From Azospirillaceae bacterium (GTDB taxonomy: Bacteria > Pseudomonadota > Alphaproteobacteria > Azospirillales > Azospirillaceae), in contig JANQJV010000402.1 of NCBI GenBank assembly GCA_028281465.1, positions 1-41,537 on the forward strand: a stretch of DNA of 41,537 nt, read 5' to 3'. The translations under genes and the position numbers were made by a program. The notes under the pieces were generated by a model. It was not told the DNA's origin. It ran no database searches and saw only the letters and a list, made by a program, of their open reading frames with translations. Positions 13,963-23,093 of this stretch are shown here, in pieces (position 1 is the first letter of the stretch; each line of letters begins with the position of its first letter).

Positions 13963-16680
13963 TTAGCGCGGCGCGGCGGCCGGACCCAGGCGGATTTGGT
14001 GACGCCAGCGCGGCAACAGCAGGCGCACGGTGGTGCCGGTCCTGCCGTCACTGGCGATTTCGATCCGGCCGCCATGCAGTTCGATCAAGGCCTTGCTGAT
14101 GGCCAGGCCAAGACCGGTGCCGCTGATCTCCTCGGAGCGCACATCGTTGGCGCGCACGAACGGTTGGAACAAGCGGCTGATTTCCGCCGGCTCGATGCCG
14201 ATGCCGTTGTCTTCCACCGTGATCACCAGGTCGCCGTCGGGCGGCGCCAGTGCGCGCACGCGCACCCAGCCGCCGGCCGGCGTATATTTGCCGGCATTGG
14301 TGATCAGGTTGATCAGGATTTGCCGGATTGCGGAGGCATCGCCGCGCAGCACCAAGGTGTCGCGCGGCATGTCGTGCTCCCACACAAGGCCCTTGTCACG
14401 GAACTGCGTTTCCATCCAGCGCATGATGTCGTCCAAGATTTCGGTCAGGTTGAAATCCTGTTCCTCCAGCATGCGCCGACCGGCTTCCAGGCGGGAAAGG
14501 TCCAGGAGATCCGAAATCAATGACAACAGGTGCTGCCCCGACCGGCCGATGTCGCGGGCGTAGTCGCGATAGATTGAGGCTCCCACCGGTCCCATCAGCT
14601 CCGATTTGATCGCTTCGGCGAAGCCGATGATGGCATTCAGTGGCGAGCGTAGCTCATGGCTCATGTTGGCCAGGAAACGGGTCTTCGCCTGTTCGGCGGC
14701 GTGCGATTGCTCCCGTGCGGCCTTGAGTGCCTCGGTGGTGCGTCGGAATTCGGTGACGTCCTGCAGGCGCAGCAGCAAGAGGCGAGCCTGGTTTGGCCCT
14801 GCCGTTTCGGCAATCACCGTGCGGCTGATGCGCATGGTGCGCAAGCCAATGACATCCGACCAGATCTCCATGTCGACTGGCGGCACCTCGGCATGGTTCA
14901 GGAAGTCCATGGGGATCGCCAGGAGCGGCAGCACGGATTCGACCGGCCGGTCCTCCACCTCCGACGGGTCCAGGTCGAACAATTCGCACAGTCGCTGGTT
15001 GATGTGGGCGACCGTGCACAGACCGTTCGGTTCGTCTCGAATGGTCAGCATCATGTATTCGCTGGTGGCAGCCAGCAGTTCCTCGCGCAGCACCTCGTTT
15101 TGTTCGAAGGCATTGCGGCATGCCTGCACGGCCTGACGCATGGCGGCAGCCCGGGCCGCTTCACTGTTGCCCAGGTGGACGCGGAGCAGGTGGGCGACCA
15201 GGCGCATCAGGGCCACATCGGCATCGGTCCAGTGCCGACATTGGCCGCGCACCTGGTACCGCCAGCGTTCGAACGAGCCGCGCGGGATCAAGCGTTGCTG
15301 GGCATCGCGCTCCACGGCCGCGTGCGGATCGCCGCCCCAATGCACATCGAGGCGCAGCTCGGGTCGAAAGCAGACCAGACAGGCCGATGGGGTGTGGCCG
15401 AGCACGATGGCCAGGACGCCGCAGCACGTCGCCTCCCAAGCCACTGCCGACGGATAGCGAGCACTGATTTGGTTGGACTGGAAAAGACCATCCGGTTCCG
15501 CGGCCTCGGCAACCCAGGCGCTGAACCGGCGCAGGTCGTCGACGCTCGGCGTTGCGCCGCGCCGGAACACATCGTCACCGACCACGAGGGCGGCCCCGGT
15601 GGCACCGAAAAGCTGGGTTAGGCGCGGACTTTGCAGCATGACCCGCACCAGGAAATCGTCTCCGCCCAGGGCAGCGGCATGCAGCATTGTGGCGCGGCGC
15701 CGGCGGCGCTGATCTATCCGCTGGTCACGTTGTACCTCCAGCGCACCCAGGGCTTGGCCGAGCCGGCGCCCGACGGTCCGCGCCGCATCGCGGAGTGCCG
15801 GCCCGATCTGGCGCGGCGTCTGGCTGTGGCAGCTAATGAAGCCCCACAGCCGGTCCGCCACCGGAATGGAGATTGTCAGGGTGCCGGCAACACCGATGTT
15901 ACGGTGATACTGCACGCAAAAACGCGACACGCTGCGCAGGTTCAGCGGGCTCATGTCCAATGGCTCAGTCTGCGCGATTTGGGCAGTGGTCAGCACCTTG
16001 GCATCCGTGGCATTCATGTCCACGACCATGCGCACGCCCAGCAACGTCTGCAGGCGCTGGGCTGGTGGCGGAAAATCATGCGGCGGAAAGCGAAGGCCGA
16101 GCAGGGGCGTCGTTGAGACTGGGCGGTCTTCCGCCACCACCTCGCCGCTTCCGTCCTCGAACAGCCGGTAGACCATGATGTGGTCGTAGGCGACCAGGCG
16201 CATGGTTTCGAGCACGGCGGCCCGCGCCAAATCATAAACCGTGGCGGCCTGGTCGAGCCTGGTTTGAAAGGCTTCGGCCCCAAGCGAGGTGGGCACCGGG
16301 GGCGCCACCGCCGGTTCCAGTTCGAGCAACCAGTGTCCTCGCCAGGCACGTAGGGTGGCATCGAACGCTTGCGGCAGGAGTGGTGGCACGGTTTCGAGCC
16401 GGCAGCGATGGTGATCGCCATTCGCCAGCTCGGATGCCGCACGGGAGAGTTGCTGCACGGCCGCCGTGCCGAATACCTCAGCCAGCGGTCGATCGAGCAG
16501 TTCCTCGGCATAGCGCCCGATCAGCCGGAAGCTGTTGTCGCTGATGTGGGTGATGGAAAAGCGTGGCAGGCTCAGCCCCAGGAGGATGCCGTATCCCTGA
16601 ATCGAGCCCGGCGTATGCACCGGTTCACGACCGCATGCCTCGAAATCGATTTTATGCTCAATGACTATTCTCTGGGACAT
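13963..16680 (-). CDS. bphP: bacteriophytochrome histidine kinase
   Basis: A 905-residue red/far-red photoreceptor kinase. The N-terminal PAS domain has C16 in ACGREPVHTPGSIQ, the position of the biliverdin-binding cysteine. The GAF domain (about 135-315) keeps the Asp of the DIP motif (D202), Tyr (Y258) and the second chromophore His (H285), but the first conserved chromophore His is replaced by Cys (C255, in SRFCVQYHRNIG). The PHY domain has the tongue motif PRGSF (466-470). A PAS domain follows (about 535-650), then HisKA with phospho-acceptor H675 (NMSHELRSPLNA) and HATPase_c (N-box NLITNAGKYTP, DNGIGI, GTGLGLAISKAL). No receiver domain is fused, and no response regulator is nearby. ATG at 16680 follows a palindrome that holds the ribosome-binding site. 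Confidence 0.93.
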   Translation of the reverse strand: MSQRIVIEHKIDFEACGREPVHTPGSIQGYGILLGLSLPRFSITHISDNSFRLIGRYAEELLDRPLAEVFGTAAVQQLSRAASELANGDHHRCRLETVPPLLPQAFDATLRAWRGHWLLELEPAVAPPVPTSLGAEAFQTRLDQAATVYDLARAAVLETMRLVAYDHIMVYRLFEDGSGEVVAEDRPVSTTPLLGLRFPPHDFPPPAQRLQTLLGVRMVVDMNATDAKVLTTAQIAQTEPLDMSPLNLRSVSRFCVQYHRNIGVAGTLTISIPVADRLWGFISCHSQTPRQIGPALRDAARTVGRRLGQALGALEVQRDQRIDQRRRRRATMLHAAALGGDDFLVRVMLQSPRLTQLFGATGAALVVGDDVFRRGATPSVDDLRRFSAWVAEAAEPDGLFQSNQISARYPSAVAWEATCCGVLAIVLGHTPSACLVCFRPELRLDVHWGGDPHAAVERDAQQRLIPRGSFERWRYQVRGQCRHWTDADVALMRLVAHLLRVHLGNSEAARAAAMRQAVQACRNAFEQNEVLREELLAATSEYMMLTIRDEPNGLCTVAHINQRLCELFDLDPSEVEDRPVESVLPLLAIPMDFLNHAEVPPVDMEIWSDVIGLRTMRISRTVIAETAGPNQARLLLLRLQDVTEFRRTTEALKAAREQSHAAEQAKTRFLANMSHELRSPLNAIIGFAEAIKSELMGPVGASIYRDYARDIGRSGQHLLSLISDLLDLSRLEAGRRMLEEQDFNLTEILDDIMRWMETQFRDKGLVWEHDMPRDTLVLRGDASAIRQILINLITNAGKYTPAGGWVRVRALAPPDGDLVITVEDNGIGIEPAEISRLFQPFVRANDVRSEEISGTGLGLAISKALIELHGGRIEIASDGRTGTTVRLLLPRWRHQIRLGPAAAPR

Positions 16681-16682
16681 GA

Positions 16683-16697
16683 CGAAGGTATCCTTCG
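16683..16697 (-). promoter_or_regulatory. perfect palindrome enclosing the bphP ribosome-binding site
   Basis: On the minus strand CGAAGG-ATA-CCTTCG ends two bases before the phytochrome ATG. The ribosome-binding sequence AAGGA lies in its first arm, 10 bases before the ATG. As RNA it would form a tight 6-bp hairpin hiding the site; as DNA it could be an operator. Whether it acts is unknown. Confidence 0.4.
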
Positions 16698-16776
16698 ACC
16701 CCGGCCTGGCCAACACGGGCGCCGAAGGGCGTGCGTGCGGATTATTGCTCGAAGCGTTCTACCGTTTCGCAAATTG

Positions 16777-17346
16777 TCAAAGCAACAGGCTGTCAGCAAG
16801 CGACGAGATGAAGATGGCCAGGATCAGATCAATGAAGACAAGGCCGACTGCGGTTCCGGACGGCAGATTGAGCGCCGTGCGCGTGATGAACCACTGGTAC
16901 ACCAAGATGCCGATCATCACCAAGAGTTCCAGCAGACCAGCCAAGCTTCCCGCCAGCAGACCCAGCTTGGTTAGGGCGAGGAGTGCCATCATCACGGTGA
17001 TCTGTGGCAAGGAGGCCCAGTTGTAGGCGCACAGAAATCCGAAGTAGCGGTCACTGCGCGCCAGCAGCCGGCACAAGTCGATCATGATCACCGCGTAGGC
17101 TGTCCACATCACCACGTAGGTGATGGTTTCGACCGCCAGGAATTGGATCAGCGGCACATCCGCAAGCTCGTCGCCGCTGCGCAGGATGAGCAGGACGACA
17201 TAGGCCGGCAGCACGAACAGTGCGGCATAAAACGACCGGAACGCACCGTCTGGCGACCGGTCGAAATAACCCATGGCGGTTCGGTCAAACAGCGCGAAGC
17301 GGTAGGTGCCGAACAACGCGTAGGCGATCTCGTGCAGCGAGGGCAT
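16777..17346 (-). CDS. small integral membrane protein downstream of dapE (Yip1-like)
   Basis: A 189-residue hypothetical membrane protein with about five hydrophobic segments (roughly residues 40-57, 67-92, 108-130, 132-152 and 164-185). The N-terminal segment LFGTYRFALFDRTAMGYFDRS is amphipathic, and the hydrophobic pattern resembles Yip1-type proteins. It starts two bases after the dapE stop and is probably translated with it. I know of no assigned function; similar genes follow dapE in related alphaproteobacteria. A role in envelope processes is only suggested by its place next to diaminopimelate genes. Confidence 0.75.
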   Translation of the reverse strand: MPSLHEIAYALFGTYRFALFDRTAMGYFDRSPDGAFRSFYAALFVLPAYVVLLILRSGDELADVPLIQFLAVETITYVVMWTAYAVIMIDLCRLLARSDRYFGFLCAYNWASLPQITVMMALLALTKLGLLAGSLAGLLELLVMIGILVYQWFITRTALNLPSGTAVGLVFIDLILAIFISSLADSLLL

Positions 17347-17348
17347 GG

Positions 17349-18506
17349 CTATGGTCCGATGCCGGTGGCGGCCCGTTCAAACAGGGCACGATAAATCTCG
17401 GTCAATGTCTCGAGATCGGCCAAGGGTACGGCCTCGTCGGCCTTGTGCGCCGTAGAGCCGACCAGGCCAACCTCCACCACGGGACACAGAGCCTTGAGAA
17501 ACCGCGCGTCGGATGTGCCTCCGCCCGTGCCCAGCGTGGGCCGATGCCCGGTCTGGCTCTGCACGGTCGTGGCGACCATCTCTGTCAGCGGTCCCGGCGG
17601 TGTCACGAACGCCTCGGCTGACCGTCGCACGTCCAGGGCGTACAGGTCGTCCACCATGGTGCAGGATTGATGCAGCCATGCTGTCAAGCTTGCCGCATCA
17701 TGCCGGTCGTTGAAACGGATGTTGAACGTTGCCGTGACCTGACCGGGGATGACATTGCTTGCCGGGTTTCCCGTGTCGATTCCGGTCAATGCCAGAGTGG
17801 AGGGTGGGAAATGGTCCGTGCCGTCGTCCAGCGTGGCGTTGGCCAGTTCATTGAGACGGCGTACCAGCTTGGGCAATGGGTTGTCGGCCAGGTGTGGGTA
17901 TGCGGCATGGCCTTCCCGCCCAAACACGGTGAGCCGTGCGTTCAGGCTGCCGCGCCTGCCGTTTTTGACTGTGTCGCCCAGCCGTTCGATACTGGTCGGT
18001 TCGCCGACCACGCAGGCATCCGGGACGTCCCCGCGCGCGATGAGCCAGTCCACCATCTTGGCTGTGCCGTTCACCGCATCGCCTTCTTCATCGCCGGTGA
18101 TCAAGAGGCTGATCGATCCGGCGGTCGTGGCCGACGGCTCTGCGAGCCGCGCCACGGCGGCCACGGCCGCTGCCACGGCTCCTTTCATGTCGCAAGCGCC
18201 GCGGCCGATCAGCAACCCGTCGCGCACGATGCCGCCGAACGGGTCGACCGACCACCGGTCGCGGTTGCCGGGTGGCACCACGTCGGTGTGACCGGCGAAA
18301 CAAAGATGCGGTCCGGACCGGTCCCGGTGGGCAAACAGATTGTCGGCCGGCGCTCCGGCCGGGTCGTTGAAGGGGAGCCGATGACACTCGAACCCAAGCG
18401 GGCGCAACAGCGACTCCAGCAGGGTGAGAGCGCCGCCCTCAGCGGGCGTGACGCTTGGGCAGCGGATGAGCGCTTGCGCCACCGCCACCGGGTCGGTTGC
18501 GATCAT
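17349..18506 (-). CDS. dapE: succinyl-diaminopimelate desuccinylase
   Basis: DapE hydrolyses N-succinyl-LL-2,6-diaminopimelate to LL-diaminopimelate and succinate in lysine and peptidoglycan synthesis. The 385-residue M20 metallopeptidase-family enzyme has the zinc ligands in FAGHTDVVPPG (H73; catalytic D75), GRGACDMKGA (D106) and TGDEEGDAVNGT (E140 catalytic, E141 ligand). The C-terminal GTGGGTSDARF and GSTAHKADE regions complete the active site. It follows dapD with three bases between and leads into the small membrane protein after two, so dapD-dapE-membrane protein form one unit. Confidence 0.96.
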   Translation of the reverse strand: MIATDPVAVAQALIRCPSVTPAEGGALTLLESLLRPLGFECHRLPFNDPAGAPADNLFAHRDRSGPHLCFAGHTDVVPPGNRDRWSVDPFGGIVRDGLLIGRGACDMKGAVAAAVAAVARLAEPSATTAGSISLLITGDEEGDAVNGTAKMVDWLIARGDVPDACVVGEPTSIERLGDTVKNGRRGSLNARLTVFGREGHAAYPHLADNPLPKLVRRLNELANATLDDGTDHFPPSTLALTGIDTGNPASNVIPGQVTATFNIRFNDRHDAASLTAWLHQSCTMVDDLYALDVRRSAEAFVTPPGPLTEMVATTVQSQTGHRPTLGTGGGTSDARFLKALCPVVEVGLVGSTAHKADEAVPLADLETLTEIYRALFERAATGIGP

Positions 18507-18509
18507 CGG

Positions 18510-19352
18510 CTAATCGCGCAACAGGTCATTGATGGAGACTTTCGCCCGCGTTTGCGCATCCACCCGCTTGACGATGACCGCGCAATACAGCCCCGGCCCT
18601 GGTGACCCATCGGGCAGCGGCTTTCCGGGCAGAGTGCCTGGCACCACAACGGAATAGGCGGGTACACGGCCGACATGAATGTCTCCAGTGTCGCGATCGA
18701 TGATTTTGGTCGACGCGCCGATGAACACACCCATGGACAACACGGCGCCGCGTTCGACGATGACGCCCTCCACCACCTCCGAGCGGGCACCGATAAAGCA
18801 CTCATCTTCCACGATCACCGGGCCGGCCTGCAGGGGTTCCAAGACGCCGCCGATACCAGCGCCACCGGAGATGTGCACATTGCGGCCGATTTGGGCGCAA
18901 GAACCGACGGTCGCCCAGGTGTCGACCATGGTGCCGGAGTCCACATAAGCGCCCACGTTGACGAAGCTTGGCATCAACACGACGCCGGGAGCGATGTGCG
19001 CCGAACGGCGTACCACCGCCGTGGGCACGGCGCGGAAGCCGGCAGCCTTGAACCGCGTTGCGTCCCAGCCCTCGAACTTCGATGCCACCTTGTCGTACCA
19101 GGTGCTTTGCCCGGGACCCCCATCGATTGGCGCCATGTCGTTGAGCCGAAACGACAGCAACACCGCCTTCTTCAACCATTGGTTGACCTGCCAACCGGAG
19201 GTGGTCTGGGTGGCGACTCGGAATCGGCCCATGTCCAGTCCATCCAAGGCGGCATCCACGGCGGCCCGCACGGGGCCCTCGGTCGACGGACCGAGCGAAG
19301 CCCGCTCCTCCCAGGCCCGATCGATGGTGCTCTGCAGCTCTTCTGGCATCAT
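18510..19352 (-). CDS. dapD: tetrahydrodipicolinate N-succinyltransferase
   Basis: DapD transfers succinate from succinyl-CoA to tetrahydrodipicolinate, the step that commits the cell to the succinylated diaminopimelate route completed by the adjacent dapE. From the ATG at 19352 the product is 280 residues, close to the E. coli 274. It has an N-terminal helical domain, a left-handed beta-helix of hexapeptide repeats ([35 protein letters not shown]) and the C-terminal VVPGTLPGK part. An open extension to 19400 is Pro/Thr-rich and unlike the family. GGAG lies 12 bases before 19352; ATG at 19349 is an equal alternative. Confidence 0.95.
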   Translation of the reverse strand: MMPEELQSTIDRAWEERASLGPSTEGPVRAAVDAALDGLDMGRFRVATQTTSGWQVNQWLKKAVLLSFRLNDMAPIDGGPGQSTWYDKVASKFEGWDATRFKAAGFRAVPTAVVRRSAHIAPGVVLMPSFVNVGAYVDSGTMVDTWATVGSCAQIGRNVHISGGAGIGGVLEPLQAGPVIVEDECFIGARSEVVEGVIVERGAVLSMGVFIGASTKIIDRDTGDIHVGRVPAYSVVVPGTLPGKPLPDGSPGPGLYCAVIVKRVDAQTRAKVSINDLLRD

Positions 19353-19425
19353 GGTGGTGGTGGTCTCCGGCGCGGGGAAGGCGGGTTGGCAAGAAGCCAA
19401 ACAATGGCGGCCGCCCCGAATGGTG

Positions 19426-20157
19426 TCAATCAGGTGCCATGTGTGGAACAGGCCGGCCGTGTCGCGCGCCGGTCAACACGGCCAGCCACTCTGCCACGGT
19501 GTCGATCTCCACGTCGACATGGGCCTCGGCTTCACGTCGCGGCTGCCGCCAAGCGGCTTTGCCGCGTACCCAGACCGTCCGCATGCCCAGTGCTGCGGCG
19601 GGTTCCAGGTTGTGCGCGATGTCCTCCACCATGCAGGCGCGCCGCGGGTCGATATCGTGGCGGGCCACCAACGCACGGTAAGGGGCTGGAACGGGTTTCG
19701 GCACATACGCCGCTGCCACGATATCGTACACCGTTTCGAAGTGGTCGGCGATGCCGATACGGTTCAGTACGCGATGGGCGTACGGTGCCGAAGCGTTGGT
19801 GTACACGAGCTTGCGTCCTGGCAGCCGGGCCAGTGCCTGTTCCAGCATGGGGCTAGGCGGCACCGGCGTCAGATCGATGTCATGCACATAGCTCAGATAG
19901 TCGTCTGGGTCGATGGCGTGCTCGACCATCAAGCCTTTGAGCGAGGTGCCGTATTGCCGGAACCAATGCTTCTGCCGGCGCCGCGCCTCGTCGTGTGTCA
20001 CCTCCAGTAGGCTGGCAATGTAGCTGCCGATGCGGCGGTCGATTTGGTCGAACAGGTTGGTGGACGCGGGGTAGAGCGTGTTGTCCAGGTCGAACACCCA
20101 GACGTCGATGGCGTTCGGGTCGATCGGTCGGCGCACGGTGGGGGCGGATACGAGCAC
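19426..20157 (-). CDS. HAD-family pyrimidine 5'-nucleotidase-like hydrolase
   Basis: A 243-residue haloacid-dehalogenase-superfamily phosphatase of the SDT1/pyrimidine 5'-nucleotidase type, expected to dephosphorylate small phosphomonoesters. Motif I is [10 protein letters not shown] (nucleophile D23, acid D25), motif II is [14 protein letters not shown], motif III is the lysine in [10 protein letters not shown], and motif IV is [12 protein letters not shown]. The start is a GTG at 20157. The gene sits between the ABC importer and dapD on the same strand, an arrangement known from related alphaproteobacteria. The true substrate cannot be told from the sequence. Confidence 0.85.
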   Translation of the reverse strand: MLVSAPTVRRPIDPNAIDVWVFDLDNTLYPASTNLFDQIDRRIGSYIASLLEVTHDEARRRQKHWFRQYGTSLKGLMVEHAIDPDDYLSYVHDIDLTPVPPSPMLEQALARLPGRKLVYTNASAPYAHRVLNRIGIADHFETVYDIVAAAYVPKPVPAPYRALVARHDIDPRRACMVEDIAHNLEPAAALGMRTVWVRGKAAWRQPRREAEAHVDVEIDTVAEWLAVLTGARHGRPVPHMAPD

Positions 20158-20195
20158 GCGCAGTCACCAAAAGGCAGGGGAAAGGTCTGTCCAGC

Positions 20196-20993
20196 TCAAG
20201 CGTCCAACAACAAGGTGTCGTCGTCCAAGGCTTCGCCGCGGGCTCGGTGAAACCGGGTCAAAAGGTCATCAACGGTGAGACCTGCGCGATCGGGGCCGGC
20301 GACATCGTACACCACGCGACCCTCATGCAACATCACGGTACGTTCGCCATGGTCAAGCGCCTGGCGCATGGAGTGGGTCACCATCAGCGTGGTCAGGCCA
20401 TTGTCGTGGACGATCGTCTCGGTCAGGTCCATCACCAGACGGGCCGTGTTCGGGTCAAGCGCGGCGGTGTGTTCGTCGAGGAGGAGGATTTTGGACGGCC
20501 GCAGCGTGGCCATGAGCAGGCTGACGGCTTGGCGTTCTCCGCCGGACAACAGGCCCATGCGGTCGTCGAGACGATTTTCCAAGCCAAGGCCGAGCGCTGC
20601 CAAGTGGTCGCGGAACCGTGTTCGGCGCGGCGCATCTAAAGCGCGGCCAAGGCCGCGCCGAGTGCCACGGCTGTCGGCCAGGGCCAAGTTTTCCTGGATG
20701 CTCAGATTTTCGCACGTTCCGTCCAGCGGGTTTTGGAACACACGGGCAACCAGGCGTGCGCGCCGTGGTGCCGACCAGCGGGTGACGTCGAGGCCGTCGA
20801 TGGCAATTCGGCCGGTGTCGACGTTGGCGTCGCCGGTCAACAGGTTGAGTAGGGTGGATTTGCCGGCACCATTGGAACCGATCACGGTGACGAACTGGCC
20901 TTCCGGGATCGCCAGGTCGACATGGCGCAACGCGACGGCCTGCATGGGCGTGCCGCAGTTGAAGGTCTTGGACAGCGCTTCGGCTTTGATCAT
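20196..20993 (-). CDS. ABC transporter ATP-binding protein
   Basis: The ATPase of an importer encoded with the next two genes upstream. The 265-residue product has Walker A GSNGAGKST (39-47), Q-loop region FQNPLDGTCENLS, signature LSGGERQAVSLLMA, Walker B ILLLDEHTAALDP and switch histidine in MVTHSM. The DEHTAALDP form and the FQNP...TAxNLS region are typical of the family paired with PF04392-type binding proteins. The ATG at 20993 overlaps the permease stop (ATGA). An open extension to 21134 lies inside the permease gene and is not used. Confidence 0.92.
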   Translation of the reverse strand: MIKAEALSKTFNCGTPMQAVALRHVDLAIPEGQFVTVIGSNGAGKSTLLNLLTGDANVDTGRIAIDGLDVTRWSAPRRARLVARVFQNPLDGTCENLSIQENLALADSRGTRRGLGRALDAPRRTRFRDHLAALGLGLENRLDDRMGLLSGGERQAVSLLMATLRPSKILLLDEHTAALDPNTARLVMDLTETIVHDNGLTTLMVTHSMRQALDHGERTVMLHEGRVVYDVAGPDRAGLTVDDLLTRFHRARGEALDDDTLLLDA

Positions 20994-22009
20994 TCTGCAC
21001 CGCCTTTGCCACGCGCCTCGGCATTGGAGGTGGTTGTCGCCAGTGGGGGCCCTGTGGTGCCGGTGTGTGCCGCCGCGTTTCGAACCGGTCCGTTCCGTGC
21101 TATGCCACCGACGGTGGTGCGGCGGCCGATCCAAGCGCCAATCTGGCCGCGCCGGTTGCCCAAGATGAGGGCGGCAGCGACGAGAACGGCGGTGACCAGA
21201 TTGAGATCAGCCGAGGTCAAACCGATGAAGTCCGCATTGAGCGCGGTCGCGACGGCGAGCCGGTAGACCAGCGAGCCAATCAAGCAGCCGAGCACGGCCA
21301 GTGCCACCCGGGTGGATGGCAGCACCACTTCGCCGACGATGACGGCGGCCAAGCCGACCACAATCGTGCCGACGCCAATGGTAACGTCGGCAAAGCCATT
21401 CATTTGCGCAAACAATGCACCGGCAAGCGCGACCAGCGCGTTGCTGAGCGCCATGCCGGCATAGGTGGTGGCATCTGTGCCGATGCCCTGGGCCCGCGCC
21501 ATGCGCCGGTTGGCGCCGGTGGCCCGCATGGCCAGCCCGACCTCGCTGGTCAAGAATGCGATCACGGCCACGGCCACCACCACAACCACCAAAAAGGCAA
21601 ACAGTGGCTTGAGCAGCATCACTGACAGCCCGATGGTCTCAAGCGGCGTCAGCACCGTTGGCTCCATCAGGAGCGCCACGTTAGGTTTCCCCATGATGCG
21701 CAGATTGATGGTGTACAGCGCGATCATGGTCAGGATGCTGGCTAACAGATGTAAGATTTGAAAGCGGAGGTTGAGGGCTGCGGTGACCAAGCCGGCCACT
21801 GCGCCGGCGAGCATGGCGAGTCCGGTGGCAATGTAAGGGTCGGTGCCGCCGACGATGAGTGCCGCCGACACCGCAGCCCCCAAGGGAAAACTGCCATCCA
21901 CCGTAAGATCGGGGAAATTCAGCACCCGGAACGACAAGTATACCCCGATGCCGACCAGGCCGAACACCAGACCGAGTTCGATCGCGCCCAGAAATGCCGG
22001 CCAACTCAC
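20990..22009 (-). CDS. ABC transporter permease
   Basis: The membrane subunit of the importer, 339 residues with eight to nine hydrophobic segments. The opening EIGLVFGLVGIGVYLSFRVL-like segment and FPDLTVDGSFPLGAA are hallmarks of this branched-chain-type permease family, as is LAMRATGANRRMARAQGI in the ATPase-coupling loop. The C-terminal 45 residues are hydrophilic and low in complexity. The start is GTG at 22009, matching family N-termini; no ATG is in frame nearby. A terminator-like hairpin separates it from the binding-protein gene. Confidence 0.91.
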   Translation of the reverse strand: MSWPAFLGAIELGLVFGLVGIGVYLSFRVLNFPDLTVDGSFPLGAAVSAALIVGGTDPYIATGLAMLAGAVAGLVTAALNLRFQILHLLASILTMIALYTINLRIMGKPNVALLMEPTVLTPLETIGLSVMLLKPLFAFLVVVVVAVAVIAFLTSEVGLAMRATGANRRMARAQGIGTDATTYAGMALSNALVALAGALFAQMNGFADVTIGVGTIVVGLAAVIVGEVVLPSTRVALAVLGCLIGSLVYRLAVATALNADFIGLTSADLNLVTAVLVAAALILGNRRGQIGAWIGRRTTVGGIARNGPVRNAAAHTGTTGPPLATTTSNAEARGKGGAE

Positions 22010-22062
22010 CGGGCACCATCCATCACGAGGAGCATCAATTGAGACCTGTCGTTACGCAGTGA

Positions 22063-22098
22063 GAAAAGGGCTCCCCACCACCCGCCGCGCAGGGAGCC
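22063..22098 (-). terminator. attenuator-like hairpin between binding protein and permease
   Basis: Read on the minus strand, GGCTCCC (22098-22092) pairs perfectly with GGGAGCC (22075-22069) across a 16-nt loop, followed by C and TTTT then CTC. The T run is short, so partial termination is more likely than full. Its place would give more binding protein than permease and ATPase, the usual stoichiometry for ABC importers. Confidence 0.5.
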
Positions 22099-22121
22099 GA
22101 TTGCCAAATCATTGGGACCGA

Positions 22122-23093
22122 TCAATAAACCGTCGTGGCGCCGTCGATCAGGTCTTGCGACAGGGTCACCCCCATGCGCTCGGCGATGCCCGGGTTGACA
22201 TGCAACTCAACGATTTCGACGCCTTCGACGGCGATGACGCCGGGCGCCTCACCCTCAAGGATGCGCAGCACCAGTTTTCCGGTCTGACGGCCGACGTCGT
22301 AGTAGTTGAAGCCGACGGCTGCGATGGCGCCGCGTTCCACGCTGTTGGTATCGCCGGCAATGAACGGTACCTGGTTGTCGATGCCGACCTTGACCAGGGC
22401 TTCAAGACCCGACACCACAGTATTGTCCGTGCCGACGTAGAGCGCGTCGACCTTGCCGACCAGGCTCTGGCCGGCTGCCAGGACGTCTGCCGAACGCGGG
22501 GCGGCTGCGGTCACAAGGGTCAGGCCGTGCGCCGGTGCCAGCGCCTGGAGCCGCTCGACCAGCGCCACGGCATTCGCCTCGCCCGGATTGTAGACGATGC
22601 CGACGGTTTCGACGTCTGGCACGATGGCCTGGATCAGTTCCAGGTGCTTGTCGAGCGGCGACAGGTCGCTGACGCCGGTGATGTTGCCGCCGGGCGCGTC
22701 CATGTCGGCAACCAGCTTGGCCGCCAGCGGATCGGTGACCGCGGAGAACACGATCGGAATATCTTGCGTTGCCGAGGCCACCGCCTGGGCCGAAGGTGTG
22801 GAGATCGGCACGATCACGCTCGGTGCCTCGCCGACGAACTTGCGTGCGATCTGCGCCGCGGTGGCTGGGTTGCCTTGGGCACTTTCGTACATCCAACCCA
22901 GGTTTTCACCGGCGACATAGCCGGCTGCCGCCAACTCGTCGCGGATGCCATCGCGGACCGCATCCAGCGCCGGATGCTCGACGATCGCCGTCACCGCCAC
23001 CGACTTGCTGCCATGATGCTCCGCCTCGGCCGTCCCGGCCATGGCCAAAAGGCCGCCAAGGACGGCCACAATCGCTTGCCGAATCCGTGTCAT
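22122..23093 (-). CDS. ABC transporter substrate-binding protein (PF04392 type)
   Basis: A 323-residue periplasmic binding protein. A signal peptide is clear (positive MTRIRQ, hydrophobic core, cleavage likely after TAEA near residue 24). Family features are VEHPALDAVRDGIRDELAAAGY, STPSAQAVASAT, IVFSAVTDPLAAKLV, ITGVSDLSPLDKHLELI, VGIVYNPGEANAV and the GFNYYDVGRQTGKLVLRIL C-terminal segment. Relatives include the TrpX-type proteins of predicted tryptophan importers, but the ligand is not readable here. It is first in its operon and diverges from the antiporter gene at 23452. Confidence 0.9.
   Translation of the reverse strand: MTRIRQAIVAVLGGLLAMAGTAEAEHHGSKSVAVTAIVEHPALDAVRDGIRDELAAAGYVAGENLGWMYESAQGNPATAAQIARKFVGEAPSVIVPISTPSAQAVASATQDIPIVFSAVTDPLAAKLVADMDAPGGNITGVSDLSPLDKHLELIQAIVPDVETVGIVYNPGEANAVALVERLQALAPAHGLTLVTAAAPRSADVLAAGQSLVGKVDALYVGTDNTVVSGLEALVKVGIDNQVPFIAGDTNSVERGAIAAVGFNYYDVGRQTGKLVLRILEGEAPGVIAVEGVEIVELHVNPGIAERMGVTLSQDLIDGATTVY

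Noticed and set aside
18675-19856. Long plus-strand open frame across dapD and the HAD gene
   Set aside because: It runs antisense to two convincing genes and has no domain.
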